A program made the translations under genes and the position numbers. The notes under the pieces are model-generated. The model saw only the letters and a list, made by a program, of their open reading frames with translations. It did not search any database and was not told the DNA's origin. This document shows positions 1-7,200 of a stretch of 45,613 nucleotides of DNA, piece after piece. The stretch's first letter is position 1, and every line of letters begins with the position of its first letter. Source of the stretch: Variovorax sp. KBW07 (GTDB lineage Bacteria; Pseudomonadota; Gammaproteobacteria; Burkholderiales; Burkholderiaceae_C); NCBI RefSeq assembly GCF_003852515.1, contig NZ_QAJK01000072.1, forward strand, positions 1 to 45,613. Direction: 5' to 3'.

Positions 1-80
1 CGGCGCGAGCGTCGCCCCGAACAAGCAGCGCAAAACACGCGCACAGCAACGATGCGAAGTGCGTAGAAGCGGTGCGTCAT
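1..80 (-). other. left edge; possible start of a further gene, unresolved
   Basis: An ATG on the minus strand at position 80 lies just after the permease stop codon (82-84). Its frame stays open to the window edge (26 codons) but reads arginine-rich and unconvincing. A second minus frame, open after a TGA at 77-79, gives a hydrophobic stretch ending in an Ala-Arg-Ala signal-peptidase-like motif but lacks an ATG. By operon logic an ATPase or other importer component could follow here, but neither frame shows the start of an ABC ATPase. I cannot choose between them. Confidence 0.15.
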
Positions 81-81
81 G

Positions 82-1041
82 CTAACGAGCCCCCCGGCGC
101 GACAGCTGGTCCGCAGCCACGGCCAAAATCACGAGCACGCCCGTCACCAGCACCTGGTAGATCGACGACACGCCCATCAGCGTCAGACCGTTGCGGAACA
201 CGCCCACGATCAACACCCCGATCAACGAGCCCAGCACAATGCCGCGTCCACCGAACAGGCTGGTGCCGCCCAGCACCACCGCCGTGATGGCGTCGAGGTT
301 CTCGGTCTGGCCCGCGTTCGGATCGCCCACGCCCGTGCGCGCCACCGACAGCAGCGACGCAATGCCGTACAGAACGCCCGCCGCCACGTACACGCCCAGC
401 AGCACGCGCTGTGTCGGAATGCCCACCAGCCGTGTCGCTTCGGCGTTGTTGCCGACCGCGTAGATGTGCCTCCCCGCGGCCGTCTCGCGCAGCACGAACC
501 AGGCGAGCGCATACAGCGCCACCATCAGCACCGAACCCCATGCCACTTCGGCGCTGCCGATGGCGAAGGTGGTGCCCAGGCCCGTGAGGCCGCTGGGCAG
601 GTCGGTGATGGTCTGCGACGACGAATACAGCTGCGTGATGGCGAACGCGATGTTCAGCGTGCCCAGCGTCACGATGAACGGCGGCAGCTTGATGCGCGTC
701 ACCAGCAGGCCGTTGAGCAAACCGAACAACGTGGTCACGCCGATGCCGCAAAGAATGGCCACCGGGACCGGCAGGCCGAGCTCGGTCGCGAACTTGGTCA
801 TGATGATGCCGCCCAGCGCCATCACCATGCCGCACGACAGGTCGATGCCCGCCGTGAGAATGATCAGCGTCTGGCCGATGGCGATGACGCCGACCACCAT
901 CACCTGCTGCAGGATCAGCGAGAGGTTGCCGCCCGTCAGGAAGCGGTCGGACTGGGTCGCGAAGAAGATGCATGCGCCAAGCAGGGCCAGCCACGGCCCC
1001 AGGGCGCCCCACGGAATGTGGTGCGTTGCGGATTTCGCCAT
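82..1041 (-). CDS. sugar ABC transporter permease (RbsC/FrcC-type)
   Basis: This is a 319-residue inner-membrane permease of the ribose/fructose/xylose ABC importer class (BPD_transp_2 family). It forms the channel for a monosaccharide delivered by the binding protein encoded just upstream. The family signature ILTAGIDLS lies near residues 60-70, the loop GGTSLFGGRG comes near residue 260, and about eight to ten hydrophobic segments span the protein. Length is normal for the family. The ATG at 1041 follows an AGGGAGAA ribosome site by about nine bases. The gap to the upstream binding-protein gene is 40 bases, so the two are co-transcribed. No ATP-binding subunit is visible in the window; it may lie beyond the left edge. 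The substrate is inferred from resemblance to fructose and ribose systems and is not proven. Confidence 0.9.
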   Translation of the reverse strand: MAKSATHHIPWGALGPWLALLGACIFFATQSDRFLTGGNLSLILQQVMVVGVIAIGQTLIILTAGIDLSCGMVMALGGIIMTKFATELGLPVPVAILCGIGVTTLFGLLNGLLVTRIKLPPFIVTLGTLNIAFAITQLYSSSQTITDLPSGLTGLGTTFAIGSAEVAWGSVLMVALYALAWFVLRETAAGRHIYAVGNNAEATRLVGIPTQRVLLGVYVAAGVLYGIASLLSVARTGVGDPNAGQTENLDAITAVVLGGTSLFGGRGIVLGSLIGVLIVGVFRNGLTLMGVSSIYQVLVTGVLVILAVAADQLSRRGAR

Positions 1042-1081
1042 CGATGTGTTCTCCCTGGGGCTCTCTGTTCTGTTTGCCTGC

Positions 1082-2086
1082 TTACTTCTTGCCCCAGCAC
1101 AGCTCGGCGCCGGTCTTGGTGTCCTTGCTCTCGACGCCGGCCACGCTCTTGCCGGCGATCAGCGTCACGCCGGTGTCGACATAGCCCGAGGCCTTCTTGC
1201 CGGTCTTGGCGAACTCCACGCCCGCTGCCACGCCCATCGCGGCCATCTTCAGCGGGTACTGCTGCGAGGTCGCGGCGATGATGCCGGCGTTGGTGTCCTT
1301 GATGCCCTGGCAGCCACCATCGACCGAGACGATCATCACGCCCTTCTCCTTGCCCGCGCGCTTGAGCGCGTTGTAGGCACCGGCCGCGGCGGGCTCGTTG
1401 ATGGTGTAGACCAGGTTCACGTCGGGCGCCTTCTGCAGGCAGTTTTCCATCACCGTCTGGGCCTTGGCCTGGTCACCGAAGCTGTCGGCCATGCAGACGA
1501 TTTCAGGTGCCTTCGACAGCTCGTTCGACTTGGCGTCGTTCGCCGCCAGCCCGAAGCCCTTCATGAAGCCGTTGTGGCGTTGCGCGCCCACCGGGTGGCC
1601 CGGCAGCAGGTCGAGCGCGACGATCTTCGGCGTCTTGCCGGCCATCGCGGCCTTGGCGTATTCGCCGATCAGCACGCCGGCCGTGTAGTTGTTGGTGGCG
1701 AACAGCGCGTCGGTCGCTTCCGGCGGATCGGCCGGGCTGTCGAGCGCGATCACCATGATGCCCTTGTCGCGCGCCTTCTTGATCGCCGGCACGATGGCCT
1801 TGGCGTCGCTCGGCGTGATGAGGATGGTCTTGGCACCGGCGGCAATCATGTTTTCCATCGCCGTGATCTGGCCCGCGTTGTCACCGTCGGCCTTGCCCGC
1901 GCCCGACAACAGCTTGGCGCCCAGCTTCTTGGCCTCTTCCTGCGCGCCCTCTTTCATCTTCACGAAGAAGGGGTTGGTCTCGGTCTTGGTGACCAGGCCG
2001 ATGACCGGCTGGTCGGCCGCGAAAGCGGCGCCCGATGCGGCAAGGGACATGGCCGCCATGGCCAGGAGGGTGCGGGAGCTGAACAT
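1082..2086 (-). CDS. sugar ABC transporter periplasmic substrate-binding protein (FrcB/RbsB-like)
   Basis: This is a 334-residue periplasmic binding protein of the Peripla_BP_4 (RbsB-like) family. Residues 1-23 are a classical signal peptide ending in an Ala-Phe-Ala cleavage motif before AADQP. The mature start GLVTKTETNPFFVKMKEGA is typical of FrcB-like fructose binders, and the hinge region contains the AGNHD-like family landmark 'SVDGGCQG' near residue 255. The reading frame extends 23 codons further upstream, but the ATG at 2086 was chosen because it opens the signal peptide and is preceded by GGAGAC. The gene heads an operon with the permease. A plausible sigma-70 promoter lies about 100 bases upstream. 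The ligand is probably a hexose or pentose; fructose is the best guess by similarity only. Confidence 0.9.
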   Translation of the reverse strand: MFSSRTLLAMAAMSLAASGAAFAADQPVIGLVTKTETNPFFVKMKEGAQEEAKKLGAKLLSGAGKADGDNAGQITAMENMIAAGAKTILITPSDAKAIVPAIKKARDKGIMVIALDSPADPPEATDALFATNNYTAGVLIGEYAKAAMAGKTPKIVALDLLPGHPVGAQRHNGFMKGFGLAANDAKSNELSKAPEIVCMADSFGDQAKAQTVMENCLQKAPDVNLVYTINEPAAAGAYNALKRAGKEKGVMIVSVDGGCQGIKDTNAGIIAATSQQYPLKMAAMGVAAGVEFAKTGKKASGYVDTGVTLIAGKSVAGVESKDTKTGAELCWGKK

Positions 2087-2184
2087 GGTTTGTCTCCGTG
2101 GGCAGGCGGCCATGCGCCTGCGGTCTGTTGAACCGGATGCGTGCCCTGCATGCAAGACAGGGCGCGGCCTCCGAACGCAGACGG

Positions 2185-2224
2185 ACTATCGATCAGCGAA
2201 GCGACTAAATCAAGTGGCTTTAGT
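2185..2224 (-). promoter_or_regulatory. putative sigma-70 promoter with overlapping dyad, for the sugar importer
   Basis: Reading the minus strand, TTGATT (2213-2208) and GATAGT (2190-2185) are separated by exactly 17 bases, a good -35/-10 pair about 100 bases before the binding-protein ATG. A perfect dyad, ACTAAA (2204-2209) and TTTAGT (2219-2224) around nine bases, overlaps the -35 element and could be a repressor operator. No regulator gene is adjacent. Evidence is by eye only. Confidence 0.4.
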
Positions 2225-2281
2225 TATCGAAAACCCGGAGGCGGGAGACGCGAATCTGCAGAGGCGCGGCATCGTTCCGGC

Positions 2282-2548
2282 TCAGCGCGAGAAGTGCTGC
2301 TCGACGATGGCGCCGGAAGATTTGTCGATCTTGAATACAGGCTCGGGCAGCGCCGCCAAGGCGCCTCGATGGCCTTGCGGCTTGTCCTTTGCGATCAGTT
2401 GGACCACGTAGATCGCCGGGTTTTCTTCTTCCGTGATTTCGGCGCGATAGCGTGTGAGGTCGAGGCCCAGCGAAACAGCGCGCGCCTGGGCAATGGCCAC
2501 CGCCGCCGCATGGGTTGCGGGGCCGGTGCTTCGCGCCTTGGAAGTCAT
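2282..2548 (-). CDS. small protein, possible NTF2-fold-like immunity protein
   Basis: This 88-residue soluble protein has no signal peptide. An ATG at 2548 follows a strong AAGGGGAGAG ribosome site. An N-terminal helix rich in Ala (AVAIAQARAVSLGLDLTRY) precedes beta-strand-like segments ending in a 'KIDKSSGAIVEQHFSR' tail. That arrangement, an 'AIA..A...GLDL..Y' start and a 'V.KIDK.TG.IV..H.SR' end, resembles small NTF2-like immunity proteins seen beside polymorphic toxins. The resemblance is from memory and is weak. It is the last gene of the run that follows the RHS toxin, 25 bases after the pentapeptide gene, so it may belong to the immunity cassette or to an older one. Codon use is GC-rich, unlike the AT-richer genes upstream. 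Confidence 0.6.
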   Translation of the reverse strand: MTSKARSTGPATHAAAVAIAQARAVSLGLDLTRYRAEITEEENPAIYVVQLIAKDKPQGHRGALAALPEPVFKIDKSSGAIVEQHFSR

Positions 2549-2573
2549 CTCTCCCCTTCGCTCTGTTTATCTC

Positions 2574-3071
2574 TCAGTTGTTGATCACGGCGTTGCTGAA
2601 CTCGAGGTCTTCGAATTGGCTGCCGGTGAAGTTCACGCGCTGGCCCCGCAGGTTGCTCGCGTTGATCCGTGTGCCACGGCAGTCGAGCACATCGACCTGC
2701 GACCACGAAGCGCTGTCGAAGCTGAGCCCGGTCCATATGCATTGCCTGAACGTCGAACCGCTGAGCCGCGCGGCATTGAACTTCGAATCGCTGAAGGTGC
2801 AGCCGACGAAGGTGCAACCGGTAATGCCGATGCTCTCGAAATCGCAGGCGCTGAAGGTGCAGTTGCTGAACTGGCAACCGGTCCAGCCCGCCTGCTTGAA
2901 CGTGGTGGAGGCAAAGCTGCTGCCGGCGAAGGTGCTGGACGCAAATTGGGCGAGGTTCAGGTCGAGCCCGACATAGGCAAAGCTGTCGGCCTGCCCCGAG
3001 AGTCCGGCCGGTGCACCGCCCGCGCCTTTGCGCCAGCGGTCGTGGTCGAGGATGATGATTTGAGAAGTCAC
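2574..3071 (-). CDS. pentapeptide-repeat protein
   Basis: This 165-residue protein carries about twenty tandem degenerate pentapeptide repeats from residue 35 to the end, with the usual central Phe or Leu and small residues before it (examples: STFAG, SSFAS, CTFSA, STFRQ, SQFED). It is predicted to fold into a right-handed quadrilateral beta-helix. The start is GTG at 3071, inside a GTGA overlap with the stop of the upstream frame, which indicates translational coupling. No signal peptide is visible. Pentapeptide proteins are frequent in T6SS effector clusters, sometimes as adaptors or protective proteins. Its position at the tail of the RHS cassette suggests an effector, immunity or accessory role, but nothing in the sequence fixes the function. 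Confidence 0.8.
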   Translation of the reverse strand: MTSQIIILDHDRWRKGAGGAPAGLSGQADSFAYVGLDLNLAQFASSTFAGSSFASTTFKQAGWTGCQFSNCTFSACDFESIGITGCTFVGCTFSDSKFNAARLSGSTFRQCIWTGLSFDSASWSQVDVLDCRGTRINASNLRGQRVNFTGSQFEDLEFSNAVINN

Positions 3072-3337
3072 TGGCAGCTCCCATTCGTGTTATCTGGATA
3101 TCGAAGGTATTCGAGACACTGTTCGTATTGCTCGATTTCCTGAAGAGGCTTTTTCTGAAGCTCTTCAGGACTTGCCAGTGTGCTTCGAACGTTGATGAAA
3201 TCGCTTCCACTGACGGGAAATATCCCGAAATACCGGTACTGATTCATCTTGTTCGGGGTCCAGTTGCCCCAAAAATCAGAAAGCTCTATTTTTTGCAGCA
3301 GGAATCCCCGCCAACAGTCGATTGCGCACTCCTCGAG
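3068..3337 (-). pseudogene. 5'-disrupted small gene between the 175-residue unknown and the pentapeptide gene
   Basis: An 89-residue open frame with strongly protein-like content (CAIDCWRGFLLQKIELSDFW, then a YRYFGIFPVSG segment and a charged Glu/Lys/Gln helix) ends in a GTGA overlap with the pentapeptide gene. It has no ATG, GTG or TTG at its beginning, because an in-frame TGA sits at 3340-3338. Upstream of that TGA the same frame stays open back to a GTG at 3394 and also reads plausibly (QFQGEVVMPA), so a single nonsense change could have split one gene. Alternatively, a GTG at 3360, in GTGA overlap with the preceding gene, opens another frame that would need a -1 shift before its stop at 3288-3286, just after a six-A run (3294-3289). 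Either way the 5' part looks broken or recoded. The function is unknown. Sequencing error is possible. Confidence 0.5.
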
Positions 3338-3356
3338 TCATGCAGGCATGACAACT

Positions 3357-3884
3357 TCACCCTGAAACTGCAAGACCCCAAGCAGACCAATCACTTATTT
3401 GCACAGCAAACTTTCGATCTTCCGCTTGAGCCGAAATCTCATCTTTTATCTCTTTACTTCCTTCTATCTCGTCCTCGTCTCGAGAAGAAAAAATCATCGC
3501 GCGACTGCCGCGAGAAACAAGATAGTCTTGGGCAACCTTGTACCGATATATCTCAACAACATCCTCCGTCGTCGCATTCAGGGATTCGACGTCGTTTTCC
3601 AAAAAGAATAAATTGAAACTGGAAAGAGCAAAGTACAGCTTGTTCTCAAGAGCCTGCTCAAAGCCAGCATCCTGCTCGTCAACGATGGATTCTTCGATAT
3701 TTCTATCGAATTTCTTGAAGTCAAAGCTTGTGGCTTGACCTTGCAATAGCGCCACGCAACTTTCAAAGCAGGCATCAAGCTGCACGCGAGGCGACGCATT
3801 GCCGCTCAGCAAGAAATCCCTGCCACGAATCAATGCCTTCAGTGCAACATAAAAAGGCGGCTTCTGACTATCTTCCAGATGCAT
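3357..3884 (-). CDS. hypothetical protein in RHS-associated cassette
   Basis: This is a 175-residue, probably cytoplasmic, acidic and mainly helical protein that I do not recognise. The N-terminal part (YVALKALIRGRDFLLSG) and the central acidic stretch (DEDEIEGSKEIKDEISAQ) look like amphipathic helices. The frame could also open at a GTG immediately before (3887); ATG 3884 is preferred. It sits two small frames downstream of the RHS toxin gene in the AT-richer block, with sampled lines near 43-45% GC against over 60% in flanking genes. Its position suggests a displaced or additional immunity protein, or cargo of an older toxin module, but no motif supports a named function. Confidence 0.65.
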   Translation of the reverse strand: MHLEDSQKPPFYVALKALIRGRDFLLSGNASPRVQLDACFESCVALLQGQATSFDFKKFDRNIEESIVDEQDAGFEQALENKLYFALSSFNLFFLENDVESLNATTEDVVEIYRYKVAQDYLVSRGSRAMIFSSRDEDEIEGSKEIKDEISAQAEDRKFAVQISDWSAWGLAVSG

Positions 3885-3893
3885 CACGCCTGA

Positions 3894-3986
3894 TCAATTC
3901 CACCTGGCGGCCGTTCGGCAGTGCGCCCCTTGCGCGTCGCAGTCGAGGCTCTCGATCTCGTCATACGCCGTTTTGGGAGAAATCAA
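3894..3986 (-). CDS. possible 30-codon gene or gene remnant
   Basis: A short frame opens with TTG at 3986, overlapping the TGA of the immunity candidate as TTGA, and ends seven bases before the next gene. Its composition (KTAYDEIESLDCDAQGAHC) is protein-like and it is GC-richer than its neighbours. It may be the 3' remnant of an older gene displaced when the toxin/immunity cassette arrived, or a tiny coupled gene. The evidence is weak. Confidence 0.25.
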   Translation of the reverse strand: MISPKTAYDEIESLDCDAQGAHCRTAARWN

Positions 3987-4261
3987 TCGAAAACTCCGTC
4001 TTCAAAATGCATATGCTCCTGAGCCGCACTCGAAAATTTCCCAATGAATTCAGGTGTTGAATCCCTCTCCGACTTCACCTTGAAATTACCGCTCTCGACA
4101 GCCCAGTCGTAGACAGAAATTCCCACCGGATATTTTGTCAAAACACCGGTTAGTCCATGCTTTTCTATCCAGGCAAAAGCATCTTCCTTGGCCTCAAAAA
4201 CCGCCGAAGGAAACTTCGAATTTGCCCCATTGAAAATCCAGACCTCCTTGATTTCTTTCAT
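3983..4261 (-). CDS. putative immunity protein for the RHS C-terminal toxin
   Basis: A 92-residue cytoplasmic protein begins at ATG 4261, sharing ATGA with the stop of the RHS gene, so it is translationally coupled to it. A TTG two codons earlier (4267) also opens this frame but is less likely. The pattern is 'VWIFNGANSKFPSAVF' followed by 'AWIEKHGLTGVLTKYPVG', 'VYDWAVESGNF' and 'IGKFSSAAQEHMHFEDG'. It recalls a family of short bacterial proteins, possibly DUF7710, found as stand-alone or toxin-linked genes; this is recalled and not checked. Low GC matches the toxin tip (4258-4581), so toxin and partner appear to have moved together. The function as the cognate antidote is inferred from position and overlap. 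Confidence 0.75.
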   Translation of the reverse strand: MKEIKEVWIFNGANSKFPSAVFEAKEDAFAWIEKHGLTGVLTKYPVGISVYDWAVESGNFKVKSERDSTPEFIGKFSSAAQEHMHFEDGVFD

Positions 4262-7200
4262 TTGCAATCCTCAGGTAAATTACTGTATCGATGCCACCGC
4301 TGAATCCTGTCGACGGATGATCTCAACTTTGCCTTGTTGTTTTCGATGAAACCACGTTGAGCAGCGGTCAATTCTTCGGAGTTGTTGATCGGCTTTCCGT
4401 TCTGCCCTATCTGGATATTCAAACCACCCTCGCCTCTCAAATGAAAATGAGCAGGCGCGTGATCTCCGCTCCTGACATAGTGCTCCAGCCGCAACCCGCC
4501 ATCTTGAGCAATTATCTTTTCCGGCAGCTTTGGCTCAGTCGAGTTTCTCTTGCTTTGGCATGGCTTTGGTCCTTTTTTATTCAGCCCTAGCGGATCTACC
4601 CATTGATTGGGGTTCGGCGCGTATTGATGGAGATGATTCCCCCCCTCCAGGCCAATGGGATCACGACTTGCATACCGGCCACTGCTCGGGTCGTAGAAGC
4701 GATGGCGGTTGTAGTGCAACCCGGTTTCGACGTCGAAATATTGACCCTGAAACCGAATCGGACTGGAGATGCCCGCGCTTCGCCCCGCCTCGCTGATCGC
4801 CTGCCTGGCCTCGCCCCACGCCTTGTACTGCGCGGACCAGGCAATGCGCCCTTCATGGTCCGTCAGTTCCTGCGGCGTGCCAAGGTGGTCGCACTGGTAG
4901 AACGCCATCTCCCTTGGCTCGAAGGCCGCGGGCGCCGGCTGCTGCGCCTCGTTCCACAGCGGGTCCCGCTCGATGTCGTATCGCCCGCTGTTGCCGGCCA
5001 TCAGCGCCTTCACATCCGTGGTCTGGTGCAACGCAACGGCCTGCGCCTGCCTGATCTGCATCAGCGGCACGAACGAGCCAGGCTCATGGATGTAGTGAAC
5101 GCTCTCGCCGCGCCCTGCCAGCTCCTGCCGGCCCTCGATGCTCTGCGTGCTCTCGAACGCCAGCGTGTCTCCATCCCAGCCGAACGACGTGACCGCCTCG
5201 CGCGACCGCTTGGCAATGCGCCGCCCCAACGCGTCGTAGTCGAAGCGCGTGGTCTGGTCGTAGGTCGTGGCACTTCGCATGCGGTTGAAGCCGTCCCACG
5301 TGAACACGGTCTTCTCGCCGTTGCGCAGCCGCTCGATGAGGTTGCCGCGCTCGTCCCACTTGTAGTGGGTTCCCGCATAGTCCTTCAGCAGGTTGTCCAT
5401 CAGCTTGCCGGCCATGCTGCGGCCATCGCCGTCGAGGCGAACGGCAACGCGGTTGGTGATGCGGCCCGCGGCCTGCGTGTCCGCGCCCGCCTCGTCGGAA
5501 GGATTGCCGATGTTCCCCGCCGGGTCGAACGCAAAGGTCTCGCGCCCCAACCGGCTGTTGGCTTCGAGCAGACGCCCGACGGGGTCATAGCGGTAGTTGA
5601 GGCTGCCGCGCCGGCTGTCGCCGATGGCAACCAGCTGGCCGGCCTTGTCGTAGGCATAGCTGCGGCGAATGCCCGCAACAGCCGCGGCCGAAGCCCCGGC
5701 CACCCCGGGCCCGGTCTGCGATATCTGCTGCTCGAGCAACCGGCCGGCCGGGTCGTAGCGCAGCTTCTGCGTCAGCCCGTTGCCCTGCTCTCGCGCGATC
5801 TCGCGGTGCAGGTCGTCGCGCTCGAAGCCGAGGATGTCCCGCCCATCGACGAGCAATCCGTGCACATGGCCTGAGCCGTAGGTGAGCCATTGGGTGGTGT
5901 GGCCATCGGGGCGGATGGTGCTCACGCGCTGGTTGAGTTCGTCGTACCCGTGGCGCCAGACGGCCGTGCGTCCGCTCTCCAGGTAGTGCTGGTGCTCGCG
6001 CGCCAGGTTGCCTGCGCGGTCGTAGAACCATTGCAATCGCGCATCGCCATTGACGGCTTCGACCAGGCGCCCGTTGCCGTCGTACGCGAAGCGCTCCGAC
6101 TGCCCGGCGGCCTGGCGTTCGGCGAGGCGGCCCCGCGGATCGAATTCGAGCGTGGTGCCGTGGCCCGCATCGACCACCTCGGCCAGCACGCCGGTGCTTT
6201 CTTCATAGCGATACCGGGTGGCCTTGCGGTCGAAGCCGACTTCTTCGAGCAGCCTGCCGACGGGGTCGTAGCGGAAGTCGTAGCGGCTGCCGTTCTCGTT
6301 GTGCAGCTCGGTCAGCCGGCCCAGCAGGTCCCACTGGTAGCGCAGCGCGTGGCCGGCGGCATCGACGCGTCCGGCAACGAGGCCTGCGCGGGTGTAGCTG
6401 TAGCGCGTGCGGCGGCCCAGCGCATCGGTGTGCGCGAGCAGGCGGCCTTCGGCGTCGTGCGCGAAGTGCTCGCTGGTGTCGTCGGGCAGCACGATGGCTT
6501 CGAGCTGGCCTGCGTGGTTGCTGGCGTTGTTGTCGTCGTCGCTGCCATCGCCCTGCGCTTGCGCCGCCGCAACGGCCGCGCCCACCGGTGTGTAGCGGTA
6601 GCGCGTGGCATGGCCGGCTGCGTCGGTGGCCTTGACGAGCCGGCCGCGGCTGTCGTACGCCCAGCTGCTGACCTTGCCCGAGCAGTCGGTGTAGCTCGCC
6701 AGCTCGCCGGCCGGTGTGTAGGCGAGCGTTTTCACGCCGCCCTTCGCATCGGTGATGCGCACCGGCTGGCCGGCGTTGTCGTAGGCGTATTCGGTCTTGT
6801 GGCCGAGCGGATCGATCTCTTCGACGAGGTTGCCCGCGGCGTCGTGGTCGCGCTTCCAGACGCCGCCCTCGGCATCGAGGATGCCGGTCACGCGGTGGCG
6901 CGCGTCGTATTCGTAGTGAACGCTGCTGCCGTCGGCGCGCGTGTGGGTCTTCAGGTTGCCGTTGGCGTCGTAGACGTAGTCGTCGGTGGTGCCGTCGGTG
7001 TGGATGTGGCGGGTGATGTTCTTGTGGCTGTCGCGGAAGAACCATTCCTCCAGCTGGTCGGGATGAACGATGCGGTAGGTGTAGCCCAGGATGTCGCAGT
7101 AGTACCAGGTCTCGTGGCCAAGGGCGTCGGTGAGGTAGGTCAGCCGGATGTTCCTGTCCCACTCGAGCTTGAGCGCAAAACTGCCGTCGTCGCTCCACTC

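Noticed and set aside
3128-3616. A 162-codon plus-strand frame in the AT-richer block
   Set aside because: The opposite strand has coupled genes with four-base overlaps and better composition. The plus frame has no ribosome site and no recognisable motif.
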